From the NCBI GenBank assembly GCA_009785655.1, contig WQVW01000121.1, positions 1-5,609 of the forward strand: 5,609 bases of DNA, in the 5' to 3' direction. The notes under the pieces were generated by a model, which worked only from the letters and a program-made list of their open reading frames with translations, was not told where the DNA came from and made no database searches. Of the stretch, positions 1-5,289 are shown one piece after another (the stretch's first letter is position 1; each line of letters begins with the position of its first letter). The translations under genes were made by a program, and so were the position numbers. Source of the stretch: Oscillospiraceae bacterium (lineage in GTDB: Bacteria > Bacillota > Clostridia > Oscillospirales > Oscillospiraceae).

Positions 1-308
1 GTGGCAACCAGAAACATACCACCCGGAAATTCGACAATTTCGTATGGGGCTGCATCTTCATCGGTCACATCGTCTTTTATTGCCAATATGAAAATGTTTT
101 TTCCTTCGTCCCATGCTATATTTGTATCTTCATGCCACAAAAAGCATGTGGGTTCGTATATGTGTTGCATAAGTAGATGATGGTGTTGTTTGACCCATGT
201 AGAATCAAATCCATTATCACCAAAAAGTTCGTTAAGCGTCTTTGCTCCTGAGGAAACTGCACGGAATTTCGGGATTTCTATTAACCGCATGTTTTGTAAT
301 TTGCTCAT
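1..308 (-). CDS. GyrI-like / AraC effector-binding domain protein (partial, 3' end off the left edge)
   Basis: This is the first 102 codons of a minus-strand gene whose end lies outside the window. It starts with ATG at 308, preceded by AAAAGGGG (317-324) at 8 bases spacing. The visible protein begins MSKLQNMRLIEIPKFRAVSSG and continues with FLWHEDTNIAWDEG (about residues 57-70) and PYEIVEFPGGMFLVA (88-102). A start strand of the type 'xRIVELPxxxxVSSG' and a 'YxVxxFPGGxYxVA' strand are typical of the effector-binding (GyrI-like) domain at the C terminus of AraC/MerR-type regulators, which binds small hydrophobic or cationic ligands. Here the domain begins at the N terminus with no helix-turn-helix before it, so a stand-alone ligand-binding or sequestering protein is more likely than a DNA-binding regulator. 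It follows the methyltransferase stop by 16 bases, so the two are probably co-transcribed. A hand count gives about 40% GC, lower than the neighbours. Family assignment is by pattern only; the ligand is unknown. Confidence 0.65.
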   Translation of the reverse strand, partial: MSKLQNMRLIEIPKFRAVSSGAKTLNELFGDNGFDSTWVKQHHHLLMQHIYEPTCFLWHEDTNIAWDEGKNIFILAIKDDVTDEDAAPYEIVEFPGGMFLVA

Positions 309-324
309 TTAATAATCCCCTTTT

Positions 325-1176
325 CTAAAGTTTTGAAAAAACCTTTTTCAGCTCCCTTATATACTCAGGCGTGGTGCCGCAGCAGCCGCCTATTATTTTT
401 TTGTTTGTTCCGATTTTCGCAAGCTTAGTCATCTGCTGCGCGAACTCAGCAGGGGTTAAATTGTACAAGCCCGTCACGGAATCCGGCAATCCTGCGTTTG
501 GCTTGATGATCAGCGGGAGACTTGTCGACCCCGCGAGCCGCTCCACCGTTTCGTGCATCTCCGATGGGGCAAGTGAACAGTTGAGTCCGACGGCGGCAAC
601 GCCTAACCGCTCTGCCAGCGTCGCGAAATCTTCCGGCGTCACGCCTGTATACGTGCGTCCGTTTTTGCCGAACGTCATCATCGCAAGTACCGGTAATGCG
701 GTGTTTTCAGTCACGGCGCGTATGGCTGTTTCCATTTCGTTCAAGTCACTCATGGTTTCGATTGCAACCGCGTCCGCTCCGGATTTTTCACCGAGTACCG
801 CCTGTTCTTTGAAAAGCGCATATGCTTTATCCAGCGCAAGGTCGCCCAGAGGCTCCAGCAGGTAACCGACAGGCCCGATATCCAACACGACTTTCACGCT
901 GTCCCCCGCCGCGCGCGTGGCCGCCGATACCGCGACAGGGATGATTTCTTCCGGTGAATATCCGGCGGATTTCAGCACCAGGGCATTTGCGCCGAAAGTG
1001 TTTGTGCAGATGATATCGCTGCCCGCCTCTATGTATAGCCTATGGACATCCTCCACGGTCTGCGGGGATGATATGTTCATCACATCAGGCCGCAAACCGG
1101 GTTTCAAGCCGCGGGATTGCAGCATGGTTCCCATCGCGCCGTCATAGAATAAAAAGCTGGAACGGTCAAACCACAT
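325..1176 (-). CDS. Stand-alone homocysteine S-methyltransferase domain protein (MetH N-terminal module type)
   Basis: It probably transfers a methyl group to homocysteine to give methionine, in the cytoplasm. The 283-residue protein is a single homocysteine-binding TIM barrel: DGAMGTML at 12-19, TNTFGAN at 58-64, GLNC ending at Cys200 and GGCCGTTP at 263-270. Cys200, Cys265 and Cys266 match the three zinc-binding cysteines of the family (MetH, BHMT, MmuM), so the active site looks intact. The pterin-binding, cobalamin-binding and reactivation domains of full MetH are absent, so the methyl donor cannot be read from the sequence: it could be a separate corrinoid protein, S-methylmethionine or a betaine-like compound. 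The frame is open to an ATG at 1194, but GAGGAG (1187-1192) lies 10 bases before the ATG at 1176 and nothing similar precedes 1194, so I chose 1176. The promoter is probably in the divergent region to the right; the GyrI-like gene follows in the same unit. Confidence 0.88.
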   Translation of the reverse strand: MWFDRSSFLFYDGAMGTMLQSRGLKPGLRPDVMNISSPQTVEDVHRLYIEAGSDIICTNTFGANALVLKSAGYSPEEIIPVAVSAATRAAGDSVKVVLDIGPVGYLLEPLGDLALDKAYALFKEQAVLGEKSGADAVAIETMSDLNEMETAIRAVTENTALPVLAMMTFGKNGRTYTGVTPEDFATLAERLGVAAVGLNCSLAPSEMHETVERLAGSTSLPLIIKPNAGLPDSVTGLYNLTPAEFAQQMTKLAKIGTNKKIIGGCCGTTPEYIRELKKVFSKL

Positions 1177-1186
1177 GAATAAATCA

Positions 1187-1192
1187 CTCCTC
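1187..1192 (-). promoter_or_regulatory. Ribosome binding site that fixes the methyltransferase start
   Basis: On the minus strand this reads GAGGAG, 10 bases upstream of the ATG at 1176. It lies downstream of the alternative ATG at 1194, so using 1194 would put the Shine-Dalgarno inside the coding region. This supports the shorter 283-residue product. Confidence 0.75.
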
Positions 1193-1202
1193 ATAGAATT
1201 AT

Positions 1203-1229
1203 CTTATAATAGTTTTTCAGAGAAGTAAA
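1203..1229 (-). promoter_or_regulatory. Weak candidate sigma-A promoter for the methyltransferase unit
   Basis: On the minus strand there is a TTTACT box (plus 1224-1229; 4/6 to the -35 consensus) and TATAAG (plus 1203-1208; 5/6 to the -10 consensus) separated by only 15 bases. A shifted -10 reading, TAAGAT, gives 17 bases but a poorer match. The start would lie just before the GAGGAG site, leaving a very short leader. It is the best candidate in the gap but not strong. Confidence 0.35.
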
Positions 1230-1248
1230 GACCGCGAATAAATAATAA

Positions 1249-1277
1249 TTGAATTTGCCGATAAAATATGGTAAAAT
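1249..1277 (+). promoter_or_regulatory. Sigma-A promoter (extended -10) for the cytidylate-kinase-like gene
   Basis: The -35 box TTGAAT (1249-1254) and the -10 box TAAAAT (1272-1277) are separated by exactly 17 bases. A TG one base before the -10 (1269-1270) makes it an extended -10 promoter. Transcription should start near 1284, giving a leader of about 90 bases before the ATG at 1373. Confidence 0.7.
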
Positions 1278-1295
1278 TTTATTAATACAGATTGA

Positions 1296-1344
1296 GGTGC
1301 GGAAAATCCGCCCTTGCTGAAAAAATATAACGCCCCGATGGGCG
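1296..1344 (+). promoter_or_regulatory. Structured 5' leader with two hairpins that can swap partners
   Basis: The first hairpin pairs GCGGA (1299-1303) with TCCGC (1307-1311) around AAA and can be extended by GG/CC (1296-1297 with 1312-1313) across a bulged T. The second pairs CGCCC (1331-1335) with GGGCG (1340-1344) around CGAT. A second CGCCC copy at 1309-1313 lies in the right arm of the first hairpin, so GGGCG could pair with it and open hairpin one. Neither hairpin is followed by a T run, so they are not intrinsic terminators. I do not recognise a known riboswitch class; a regulatory role is inference. Confidence 0.35.
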
Positions 1345-1372
1345 AATATTGCTTGACGAGGAGGTTTTATAT

Positions 1373-1984
1373 ATGGATAACTATATAGTAACAATCAGCC
1401 GTGAGTACGGCAGCGGAGGCAGACAAGTTGGAGAATTGCTGGCAAAAGAACTCGGCATTCCTTTCTATGACAGGGAGATACTGCAAATGTCCGCCGAAAA
1501 AAGCGGAATGAGTGCTGATTTCCTCGAAAAGCGCGATGAGGTTATTCAAAATACATTTCTGCACAACCTGATGCACGCGACGTATCCGAATATCGAGGCG
1601 TATTACGAGACACCGATCACAGATAAAGTGTTCCAAGCGCAATCGTCGGTGATCAGGGACATTGCCGCCCAGGGCAGCTGTGTGATTGTTGGAAGGTGTG
1701 CGGACTATGTTCTGCGTGACAATCCCTCACTGGTCACTGTCTTCGTCCGTGCGGCGCTTGAAGACAGGATCCGTCAGGCCACGGCGCATTATGATATGCC
1801 GCCGGACAAGGCCGCTGAAAGAATCAAAAAGATTGATAAACAGCGCGCGAACTATTATAAGTACTACACCACCCGTCAATGGGGCAGTATGAGCAATTTT
1901 GACCTGATTATCAACTCATCGTTCACCGGAATTGACGGTGCCGTCGCTGTGATAAAGACCATGCTTGAGGGTAAAAATACATAA
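1373..1984 (+). CDS. Cytidylate-kinase-like family protein
   Basis: A 203-residue P-loop-kinase-like protein of the cytidylate-kinase-like family (Cytidylate_kin2 type), common in Clostridia and usually of unproven substrate. It opens with YIVTISREYGSGGRQVG (4-20), followed by GIPFYDREIL (28-37), VIVGRCADYVL (104-114), a basic YYKYYTTRQWG stretch (161-171) that may serve as a lid/phosphate-binding segment, and FDLIINSS (176-183). In the glycine loop GSGGRQVG the usual Walker A lysine is replaced by arginine, which is normal in this family and differs from classic Cmk. The ATG at 1373 has GAGGAGG (1358-1364) at 8 bases spacing; an in-frame TTG at 1349 is upstream of that site and is rejected. 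It has its own extended -10 promoter and ends at a strong terminator, so it is probably monocistronic. The substrate could be CMP or another nucleotide or small molecule; I would not call it cmk. Confidence 0.85.
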   Translation: MDNYIVTISREYGSGGRQVGELLAKELGIPFYDREILQMSAEKSGMSADFLEKRDEVIQNTFLHNLMHATYPNIEAYYETPITDKVFQAQSSVIRDIAAQGSCVIVGRCADYVLRDNPSLVTVFVRAALEDRIRQATAHYDMPPDKAAERIKKIDKQRANYYKYYTTRQWGSMSNFDLIINSSFTGIDGAVAVIKTMLEGKNT

Positions 1985-2017
1985 AAAATCGGGTGGCATT
2001 ACAGCCACCCGATTTTT
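1984..2017. terminator. Bidirectional intrinsic terminator between convergent genes
   Basis: A perfect 14-bp inverted repeat: AAAAATCGGGTGGC (1984-1997), a six-base loop ATTACA (1998-2003), then GCCACCCGATTTTT (2004-2017). The GC-rich core ends in a T run on both strands, so it should stop the kinase-like transcript from the left and the ymxH-like transcript from the right. It overlaps the stop of the first and the last five codons and stop of the second. Confidence 0.92.
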
Positions 2018-2277
2018 CTCCGCTTCTCGCGCTTAAATGAGTCCTCAACGTGGACAAGTATGATATCGTCGCCTATTTTTTTTATGCACTCCCACGGGAT
2101 CAGGTAGTCGTCCTCTCTGCCGAATACGCCGAAAAGCCTGCATGGCCCGGGGACAAGTATTGCGGCTAAATGCCCCTTTACAACATCTATGATGACATCA
2201 TAAACAAATCCCAGCCTGAACCCGTTATGTATGTTGATGACCTCCTTGCAGCGGAGATCCACAAGCTTGCATTTCAT
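1999..2277 (-). CDS. ymxH: YlmC/YmxH-family PRC-barrel protein
   Basis: A 92-residue protein with one PRC-barrel-like domain. It starts MKCKLVDLRCKEVINIHNG, followed by RLGFVYDVIID (21-31), GHLAAILVPG (35-44), RLFGVFGREDDYLIPWECI (47-65) and KKIGDDIILVHV (66-77). The 'LFGxFGRxxxxxIPWExIxKIGxDxIxV' pattern is the signature of YlmC/YmxH proteins of spore-forming Firmicutes, small proteins called sporulation-associated by family name, with molecular role not well defined. The frame is open to 2337, but AGGGGG (2289-2294) lies 11 bases before the ATG at 2277 and the homology begins there. The last residues KIGWL and the stop are encoded within the terminator hairpin. It is transcribed away from ylxM across a 148-base divergent region; I found no convincing minus-strand promoter for it there. 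Confidence 0.85.
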   Translation of the reverse strand: MKCKLVDLRCKEVINIHNGFRLGFVYDVIIDVVKGHLAAILVPGPCRLFGVFGREDDYLIPWECIKKIGDDIILVHVEDSFKREKRRKIGWL

Positions 2278-2350
2278 TATATATTCAACCCCCTGTGGTT
2301 TATCATATTCAGATATGTCCCAAACAATGCTATCCATGGCAAAAAAGTAC

Positions 2351-2379
2351 TTGACTTGGCGGTGGAAATGAGGTAATAT
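2351..2379 (+). promoter_or_regulatory. Strong sigma-A promoter of the ylxM-ffh operon
   Basis: TTGACT (2351-2356; 5/6 to consensus) and TAATAT (2374-2379; 4/6, AT-only) are separated by exactly 17 bases. The start should fall near 2385-2386, giving a leader of about 40 bases before the ylxM ATG at 2426. It is the only strong promoter seen upstream of the ylxM to trmD genes. Confidence 0.75.
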
Positions 2380-2385
2380 GCTTTA

Positions 2386-2411
2386 TGCGTCAAGTAATAT
2401 TACTTTACGCA
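2386..2411 (+). promoter_or_regulatory. 26-bp near-perfect palindrome at the ylxM transcription start (candidate operator or 5' hairpin)
   Basis: The left half reads TGCGTCAAGTAAT (2386-2398) and the right half ATTACTTTACGCA (2399-2411). The reverse complement of the right half is TGCGTAAAGTAAT, so 12 of 13 positions match. The palindrome begins at the predicted +1 of the strong promoter and ends 2 bases before the Shine-Dalgarno AGGGGG (2414-2419). No T run follows, so it is not a terminator. It could bind a dimeric repressor as DNA or form a 5'-terminal hairpin next to the ribosome binding site in RNA. The binding partner is unknown. Confidence 0.6.
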
Positions 2412-2425
2412 GCAGGGGGCGGATC

Positions 2426-2776
2426 ATGGACGACAAAACGCTTTTTATGACAATGCTGCTGGATTTCTTCGGAGATATGCTGACAGAAAAGCAGCGCGAG
2501 TACTACGATCTGTATCATAACGAGGATATGTCCCTGTCTGAAATTGCTGAAAGAGCCGGGATTTCACGCCAGGGCGTATATGATATCGTTCTTCGCGCCG
2601 AAAAATCTCTTGTGGCGTTAGAAGAGAAGACTGGCATGGTTCGCAGATGGAATGAATTGCGAGACGGGCTCGCTGTTGCAGAGGGTTTGGCGAATAGTAT
2701 ATTAGAGAAATCAGACGGGGAATCGGCTGATTTGGCGCGTAAACTGGTTGTTACGCTGGAAGGACTGAAAGGTTAA
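2426..2776 (+). CDS. ylxM: YlxM, helix-turn-helix SRP-associated protein
   Basis: A 116-residue cytoplasmic protein of the UPF0122/YlxM family, encoded next to ffh across Firmicutes and reported as an accessory factor of the signal recognition particle. Its sigma-70 region-4-like helix-turn-helix lies at roughly residues 20-62: LTEKQREYYDLYHNEDMSL, then EIAERAGISRQGVYDIVLRAE, where SRQGVYD begins the recognition helix. The C-terminal half (63-116) is mostly helical and charged. The ATG at 2426 has AGGGGG (2414-2419) at 6 bases; an open frame reaches back to 2378, but that start overlaps the -10 box and lacks a ribosome binding site. The stop is 4 bases before the ffh ATG. The usual upstream ftsY is not present; instead a strong promoter and a palindrome precede the gene. 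The HTH makes autoregulation at that palindrome possible, but this is inference. Confidence 0.9.
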   Translation: MDDKTLFMTMLLDFFGDMLTEKQREYYDLYHNEDMSLSEIAERAGISRQGVYDIVLRAEKSLVALEEKTGMVRRWNELRDGLAVAEGLANSILEKSDGESADLARKLVVTLEGLKG

Positions 2777-2780
2777 CCGG

Positions 2781-4136
2781 ATGGCATTTGAAAGTTTATC
2801 AGATAAATTAAACGCCGCGTTTAAAAAACTGCGCGGCAAAGGCAGATTAAAAGAGGCCGACATCAAAGAGGCGATGCGCGAAGTGCGCCTCGCACTTTTA
2901 GAAGCAGACGTCGGCTATAAAGTGGTGCGAGATTTTATCAAAACCGTCAGTGAACGGGCATTGGGTGCCGATGTGCTTGAGAGCCTTACCCCGGCGCAGA
3001 TGGTGATCAAAATAGTCAATGAAGAGCTGTGTAATCTAATGGGCGGAGAAAACGCGAAGATTACCATCTCATCAAAACCGCCGACGGTTGTTATGATGGT
3101 CGGTCTGCAAGGCGCGGGGAAGACGACGAATTCAGCGAAACTCGCAGCCCTGATGCGGCGGCAAAATGGCAAACGCCCGTTACTGGTCGCGTGCGATATC
3201 TATCGCCCCGCCGCGATAAAGCAGCTGCAAACAGTCGGCGCACAGCTGGACATCCCAGTGTTTGAGATGGGGACGGAAGACCCGGTCAAAATCGCCCAAG
3301 CGGCGATAGAGCACGCGAAAAAGCACGGGAATGACATGGTGTTCCTAGACACCGCTGGGCGACTGCATATTGATGACACGCTGATGGATGAACTCAAAGG
3401 CATCAAACAAGCGGTTGAGCCGACAGAGATTCTGCTGGTGATAGACGCGATGACCGGGCAAGATGCGGTAAACGCCGCCGCCGCGTTCAATGACGCGATT
3501 GGGATTGATGGTGTGATTCTTACAAAGCTTGATGGCGATGCTAGGGGCGGTGCGGCGTTATCCGTCAGGGCGGCCACCGGCAAACCGATAAAATTCGCTG
3601 GCACAGGCGAAAAGCTTGACCAGATTGAGCCGTTTCACCCAGATCGCATGGCCTCCCGTATCCTTGGCATGGGTGATGTACTGACACTGATTGAAAAAGC
3701 GGAAGAGGCTTTCGATGAGAAAAAGGCCCTTGAAATGGCCGAGAAGCTGAAGCAGAATAAGTTCACACTATCTGACTACTACGATCAGATGACGCAAATC
3801 AAATCGATGGGCAGTCTATCAGATATAGCGGGGATGCTGCCCGGCATGGATGCAAAAGCACTGGCAGGTGCGTCGATTGACGAGAATGTATTGACCAAAA
3901 CCGAGGCAATTATCCTCTCCATGACACCGCATGAGCGGGAGAATCCGTCCGTGTTAAACTCAAGCCGCAAAAAACGCATCGCTGCTGGCAGCGGCATGGC
4001 TGTTGTCGATATTAATAGATTACTAAAACAGTTCGAGATGATGCAGACCATGACGAAGCAGATGGCCAAAGGTAAAATGCCAGCCATGTTCGGCGGCGGT
4101 GGGAAAAGAGGCAAAAAAGGCCTATTTGGCATGTAG
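2781..4136 (+). CDS. ffh: Signal recognition particle protein Ffh (SRP54)
   Basis: The GTPase that binds signal sequences on nascent chains and, with 4.5S/SRP RNA and the receptor FtsY, delivers ribosomes to the membrane translocon. At 451 residues it has the usual length and all domains: N domain (about 1-90); G domain with the P loop GLQGAGKTT (108-116), ACDIYRPAA (137-145), DTAGRLH (190-196) and TKLDGDARGG (248-257); then the methionine-rich M domain (about 326-431). The SRP RNA-binding motif is ERENPSVLNSSRKKRIAAGSG (385-405), and LPGM sits at 353-356. The tail is rich in Gly and Lys (from about 431), ending GLFGM. The start is ATG 4 bases after the ylxM stop, with AAAGG (2768-2772) overlapping the ylxM end, so translation is probably coupled. 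No broken motif is seen. SRP RNA is not encoded in the window. Confidence 0.98.
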   Translation: MAFESLSDKLNAAFKKLRGKGRLKEADIKEAMREVRLALLEADVGYKVVRDFIKTVSERALGADVLESLTPAQMVIKIVNEELCNLMGGENAKITISSKPPTVVMMVGLQGAGKTTNSAKLAALMRRQNGKRPLLVACDIYRPAAIKQLQTVGAQLDIPVFEMGTEDPVKIAQAAIEHAKKHGNDMVFLDTAGRLHIDDTLMDELKGIKQAVEPTEILLVIDAMTGQDAVNAAAAFNDAIGIDGVILTKLDGDARGGAALSVRAATGKPIKFAGTGEKLDQIEPFHPDRMASRILGMGDVLTLIEKAEEAFDEKKALEMAEKLKQNKFTLSDYYDQMTQIKSMGSLSDIAGMLPGMDAKALAGASIDENVLTKTEAIILSMTPHERENPSVLNSSRKKRIAAGSGMAVVDINRLLKQFEMMQTMTKQMAKGKMPAMFGGGGKRGKKGLFGM

Positions 4137-4305
4137 GAGTGAACTGTTTCGTTCGTTGGAAACCCGCTACAGGGGGAGGCGTCCCCGACCTGCAATATGC
4201 AACACCTTGCAGGGGGTGATGGTAAGTCCCGCCGTAACACAATAGGCCTGTCGTACCACGGGCGGATTGCCATCCGCCCCTACAAATATAGTTAATCAAA
4301 TTTTT
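4137..4305. repeat. Hairpin-rich intergenic segment between ffh and rpsP (possible dispersed repeat)
   Basis: This gap of about 180 bases holds no gene but at least three inverted repeats: GGGGA/TCCCC (4173-4177 and 4182-4186, loop GGCG), CCTGCAA/TTGCAGG (4189-4195 and 4207-4213, 11-base loop) and GGGCGGAT/ATCCGCCC (4260-4267 and 4272-4279, loop TGCC). An imperfect pairing of GTTTC and GAAAC lies near its left end (about 4146-4163). On the minus strand the last hairpin reads GTAGGGGCGGATGGCAATCC and onward, a style I associate with dispersed intergenic repeats in clostridial genomes. None of the hairpins has a following T run. Copy number elsewhere in the genome cannot be seen here. Confidence 0.4.
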
Positions 4306-4319
4306 GGAGGTAAATACAA

Positions 4320-4559
4320 ATGGTAAAGATCAGACTTCGCAGAATGGGTGCAAAGAAGAACCCTTATTACAGAATAGTCGTGGCAGACTCTCGTTCTCCG
4401 CGTGATGGCAGATGTATTGAGGAGATCGGCACGTATGATCCGTTGAAAACGCCGTCTGAGACAACTGTCAACGCGGAGCGTGTAAAATACTGGATAGGCA
4501 ACGGCGCACAGCCGACCGATACGGTCAGGGCGCTTCTGAAAAAAGCCGGCGCGCTTTAA
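4320..4559 (+). CDS. rpsP: 30S ribosomal protein bS16
   Basis: A structural protein of the small subunit that binds 16S rRNA early in assembly. The 79-residue product has typical bS16 length and signatures: the N terminus MVKIRLRRMGAKKNPYYRIV (1-20), VADSRSPRDGR (21-31), IEEIGTYDP (33-41) and the C-terminal YWIGNGAQPTDTVRALLKKAG (57-77). The ATG at 4320 has a very strong GGAGG (4306-4310) at 9 bases, fitting a highly expressed ribosomal protein. It follows ffh after a hairpin-rich gap and precedes khpA by 17 bases. Position and order match the conserved rpsP-khpA-rimM-trmD cluster. Confidence 0.98.
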   Translation: MVKIRLRRMGAKKNPYYRIVVADSRSPRDGRCIEEIGTYDPLKTPSETTVNAERVKYWIGNGAQPTDTVRALLKKAGAL

Positions 4560-4576
4560 TAGCGAGAGGGCATGAA

Positions 4577-4807
4577 ATGAAAGATTTGCTTTACTACATC
4601 GCGCAAAATCTTGTCGATAATCCGGATGACGTGACGGTTACAGAGCGTGAAGAGCCGAATGAAACGGTGTTTGAGTTGCGTGTCAACGCAGCGGATATGG
4701 GCAAAGTAATCGGCCGTGGCGGACGTATCGCTAAAGAAATCCGTGCATTGATGCGGTCAGTCGCGCAGCGGCAGGGCAAACGCATCAGCGTTGATATTGT
4801 TGACTGA
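4577..4807 (+). CDS. khpA: KhpA, KH-domain RNA-binding protein
   Basis: A 76-residue single KH-domain protein (YlqC/KhpA family) that binds RNA broadly in Gram-positive bacteria, often partnering KhpB/Jag, and is linked to cell size and envelope control in streptococci. The KH core is visible: the GxxG loop is Gly46-Arg47-Gly48-Gly49 within MGKVIGRGGRIAKEIRALMR (41-60), followed by GKRISVDIVD (67-76). GAGAGGG (4564-4570) sits 6 bases before the ATG at 4577; a nearby ATG at 4572 is out of frame and stops after two codons. Its stop overlaps the rimM start by one base (TGATG), indicating translational coupling. Confidence 0.95.
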   Translation: MKDLLYYIAQNLVDNPDDVTVTEREEPNETVFELRVNAADMGKVIGRGGRIAKEIRALMRSVAQRQGKRISVDIVD

Positions 4808-5289
4808 TGAATCTGCTTGAAGCCGGAAAAATCGTTAATACCCACGGAATCAAAGGTGAGGTGAGAATCCAGCCCTGGGCGGATTCTCCTGCGTTTTTGG
4901 CGGAGTTTGAGAGTCTGTATATCGACGGTGTCCCGCGGAAAGTTTTGTCATCTAGGGTGCATAAAAACTTTGTCATCGCAGCTTTCGATGGCGTTGTTGA
5001 TATCAATGGTGCAATTGCGCTGAAGAACAAGACAGTCTCGATATCCAGGGATGACGTAGCACTGGAAGAGGGGCGGCACTTTGTTGCCGATCTTATCGGA
5101 CTTGCGGCGATTGACGCAGAATCAGGCGAGGAGCTTGGCGTTGTGCAAGATATTTTGGAACGCCCGGCAAACAATGTATATGTGATAAAGGGCGTGCGAG
5201 AGATTCTCATTCCTGCGGTGCCCGAATTTGTCGATGAAATCAACGTGGAGGCGGGATACATAAAATTCCGGCTGATTGAGGGGCTGTAG
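4807..5289 (+). CDS. rimM: Ribosome maturation factor RimM
   Basis: Assembly factor that binds the 30S head (through uS19) and helps late 16S rRNA maturation. The 160-residue protein has the two expected domains: an N-terminal RimM barrel (about 4-82) with GKIVNTHGIKGEVRIQPW (7-24), and a C-terminal PRC barrel (about 88-158) with ADLIGL (94-99), GVVQDILERPANNVYVI (111-127) and EILIPAVPEFV (132-142). The ATG at 4807 overlaps the khpA TGA, and I see no Shine-Dalgarno in front of it, so it probably depends on ribosomes finishing khpA. This would keep RimM well below bS16 levels. The stop TAG is directly followed by the trmD ATG. Confidence 0.96.
   Translation: MNLLEAGKIVNTHGIKGEVRIQPWADSPAFLAEFESLYIDGVPRKVLSSRVHKNFVIAAFDGVVDINGAIALKNKTVSISRDDVALEEGRHFVADLIGLAAIDAESGEELGVVQDILERPANNVYVIKGVREILIPAVPEFVDEINVEAGYIKFRLIEGL

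Noticed and set aside
371..865. Plus-strand open frame opposite the methyltransferase
   Set aside because: The minus-strand product carries zinc-site and barrel motifs; the plus frame is its antisense shadow with no ribosome binding site.
1349..1372. TTG-initiated N-terminal extension of the kinase-like protein
   Set aside because: The GAGGAGG site lies downstream of this TTG and is ideally spaced for the ATG at 1373, where the family homology also begins.
1338..1388. Small upstream frame starting ATGGGC and overlapping the kinase-like start
   Set aside because: It has no ribosome binding site, its ATG sits in the loop and arm of a hairpin, and the encoded 16-residue peptide has no recognisable features.
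2277..2426. Minus-strand promoter for the ymxH-like gene (TTGTTT, 17 bases, GATAAA)
   Set aside because: Only 3/6 and 4/6 consensus matches; too weak to report as a feature.
3785..4273. Long minus-strand open frame across the 3' end of ffh and the following gap
   Set aside because: It is antisense to the well-conserved Ffh M domain, has no ribosome binding site and no recognisable protein pattern; a shadow frame.
4260..4279. GGGCGGAT/ATCCGCCC hairpin as an intrinsic terminator after ffh
   Set aside because: No T run follows on either strand, and termination here would cut off rpsP from the only strong promoter seen.
4267..4296. Possible internal promoter for rpsP (TTGCCA, 18 bases, GTTAAT; or TATAGT at 14 bases spacing)
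   Set aside because: The -35-like box lies within the GGGCGGAT hairpin, the better -10 match has too short a spacer and the properly spaced one is a weak match.
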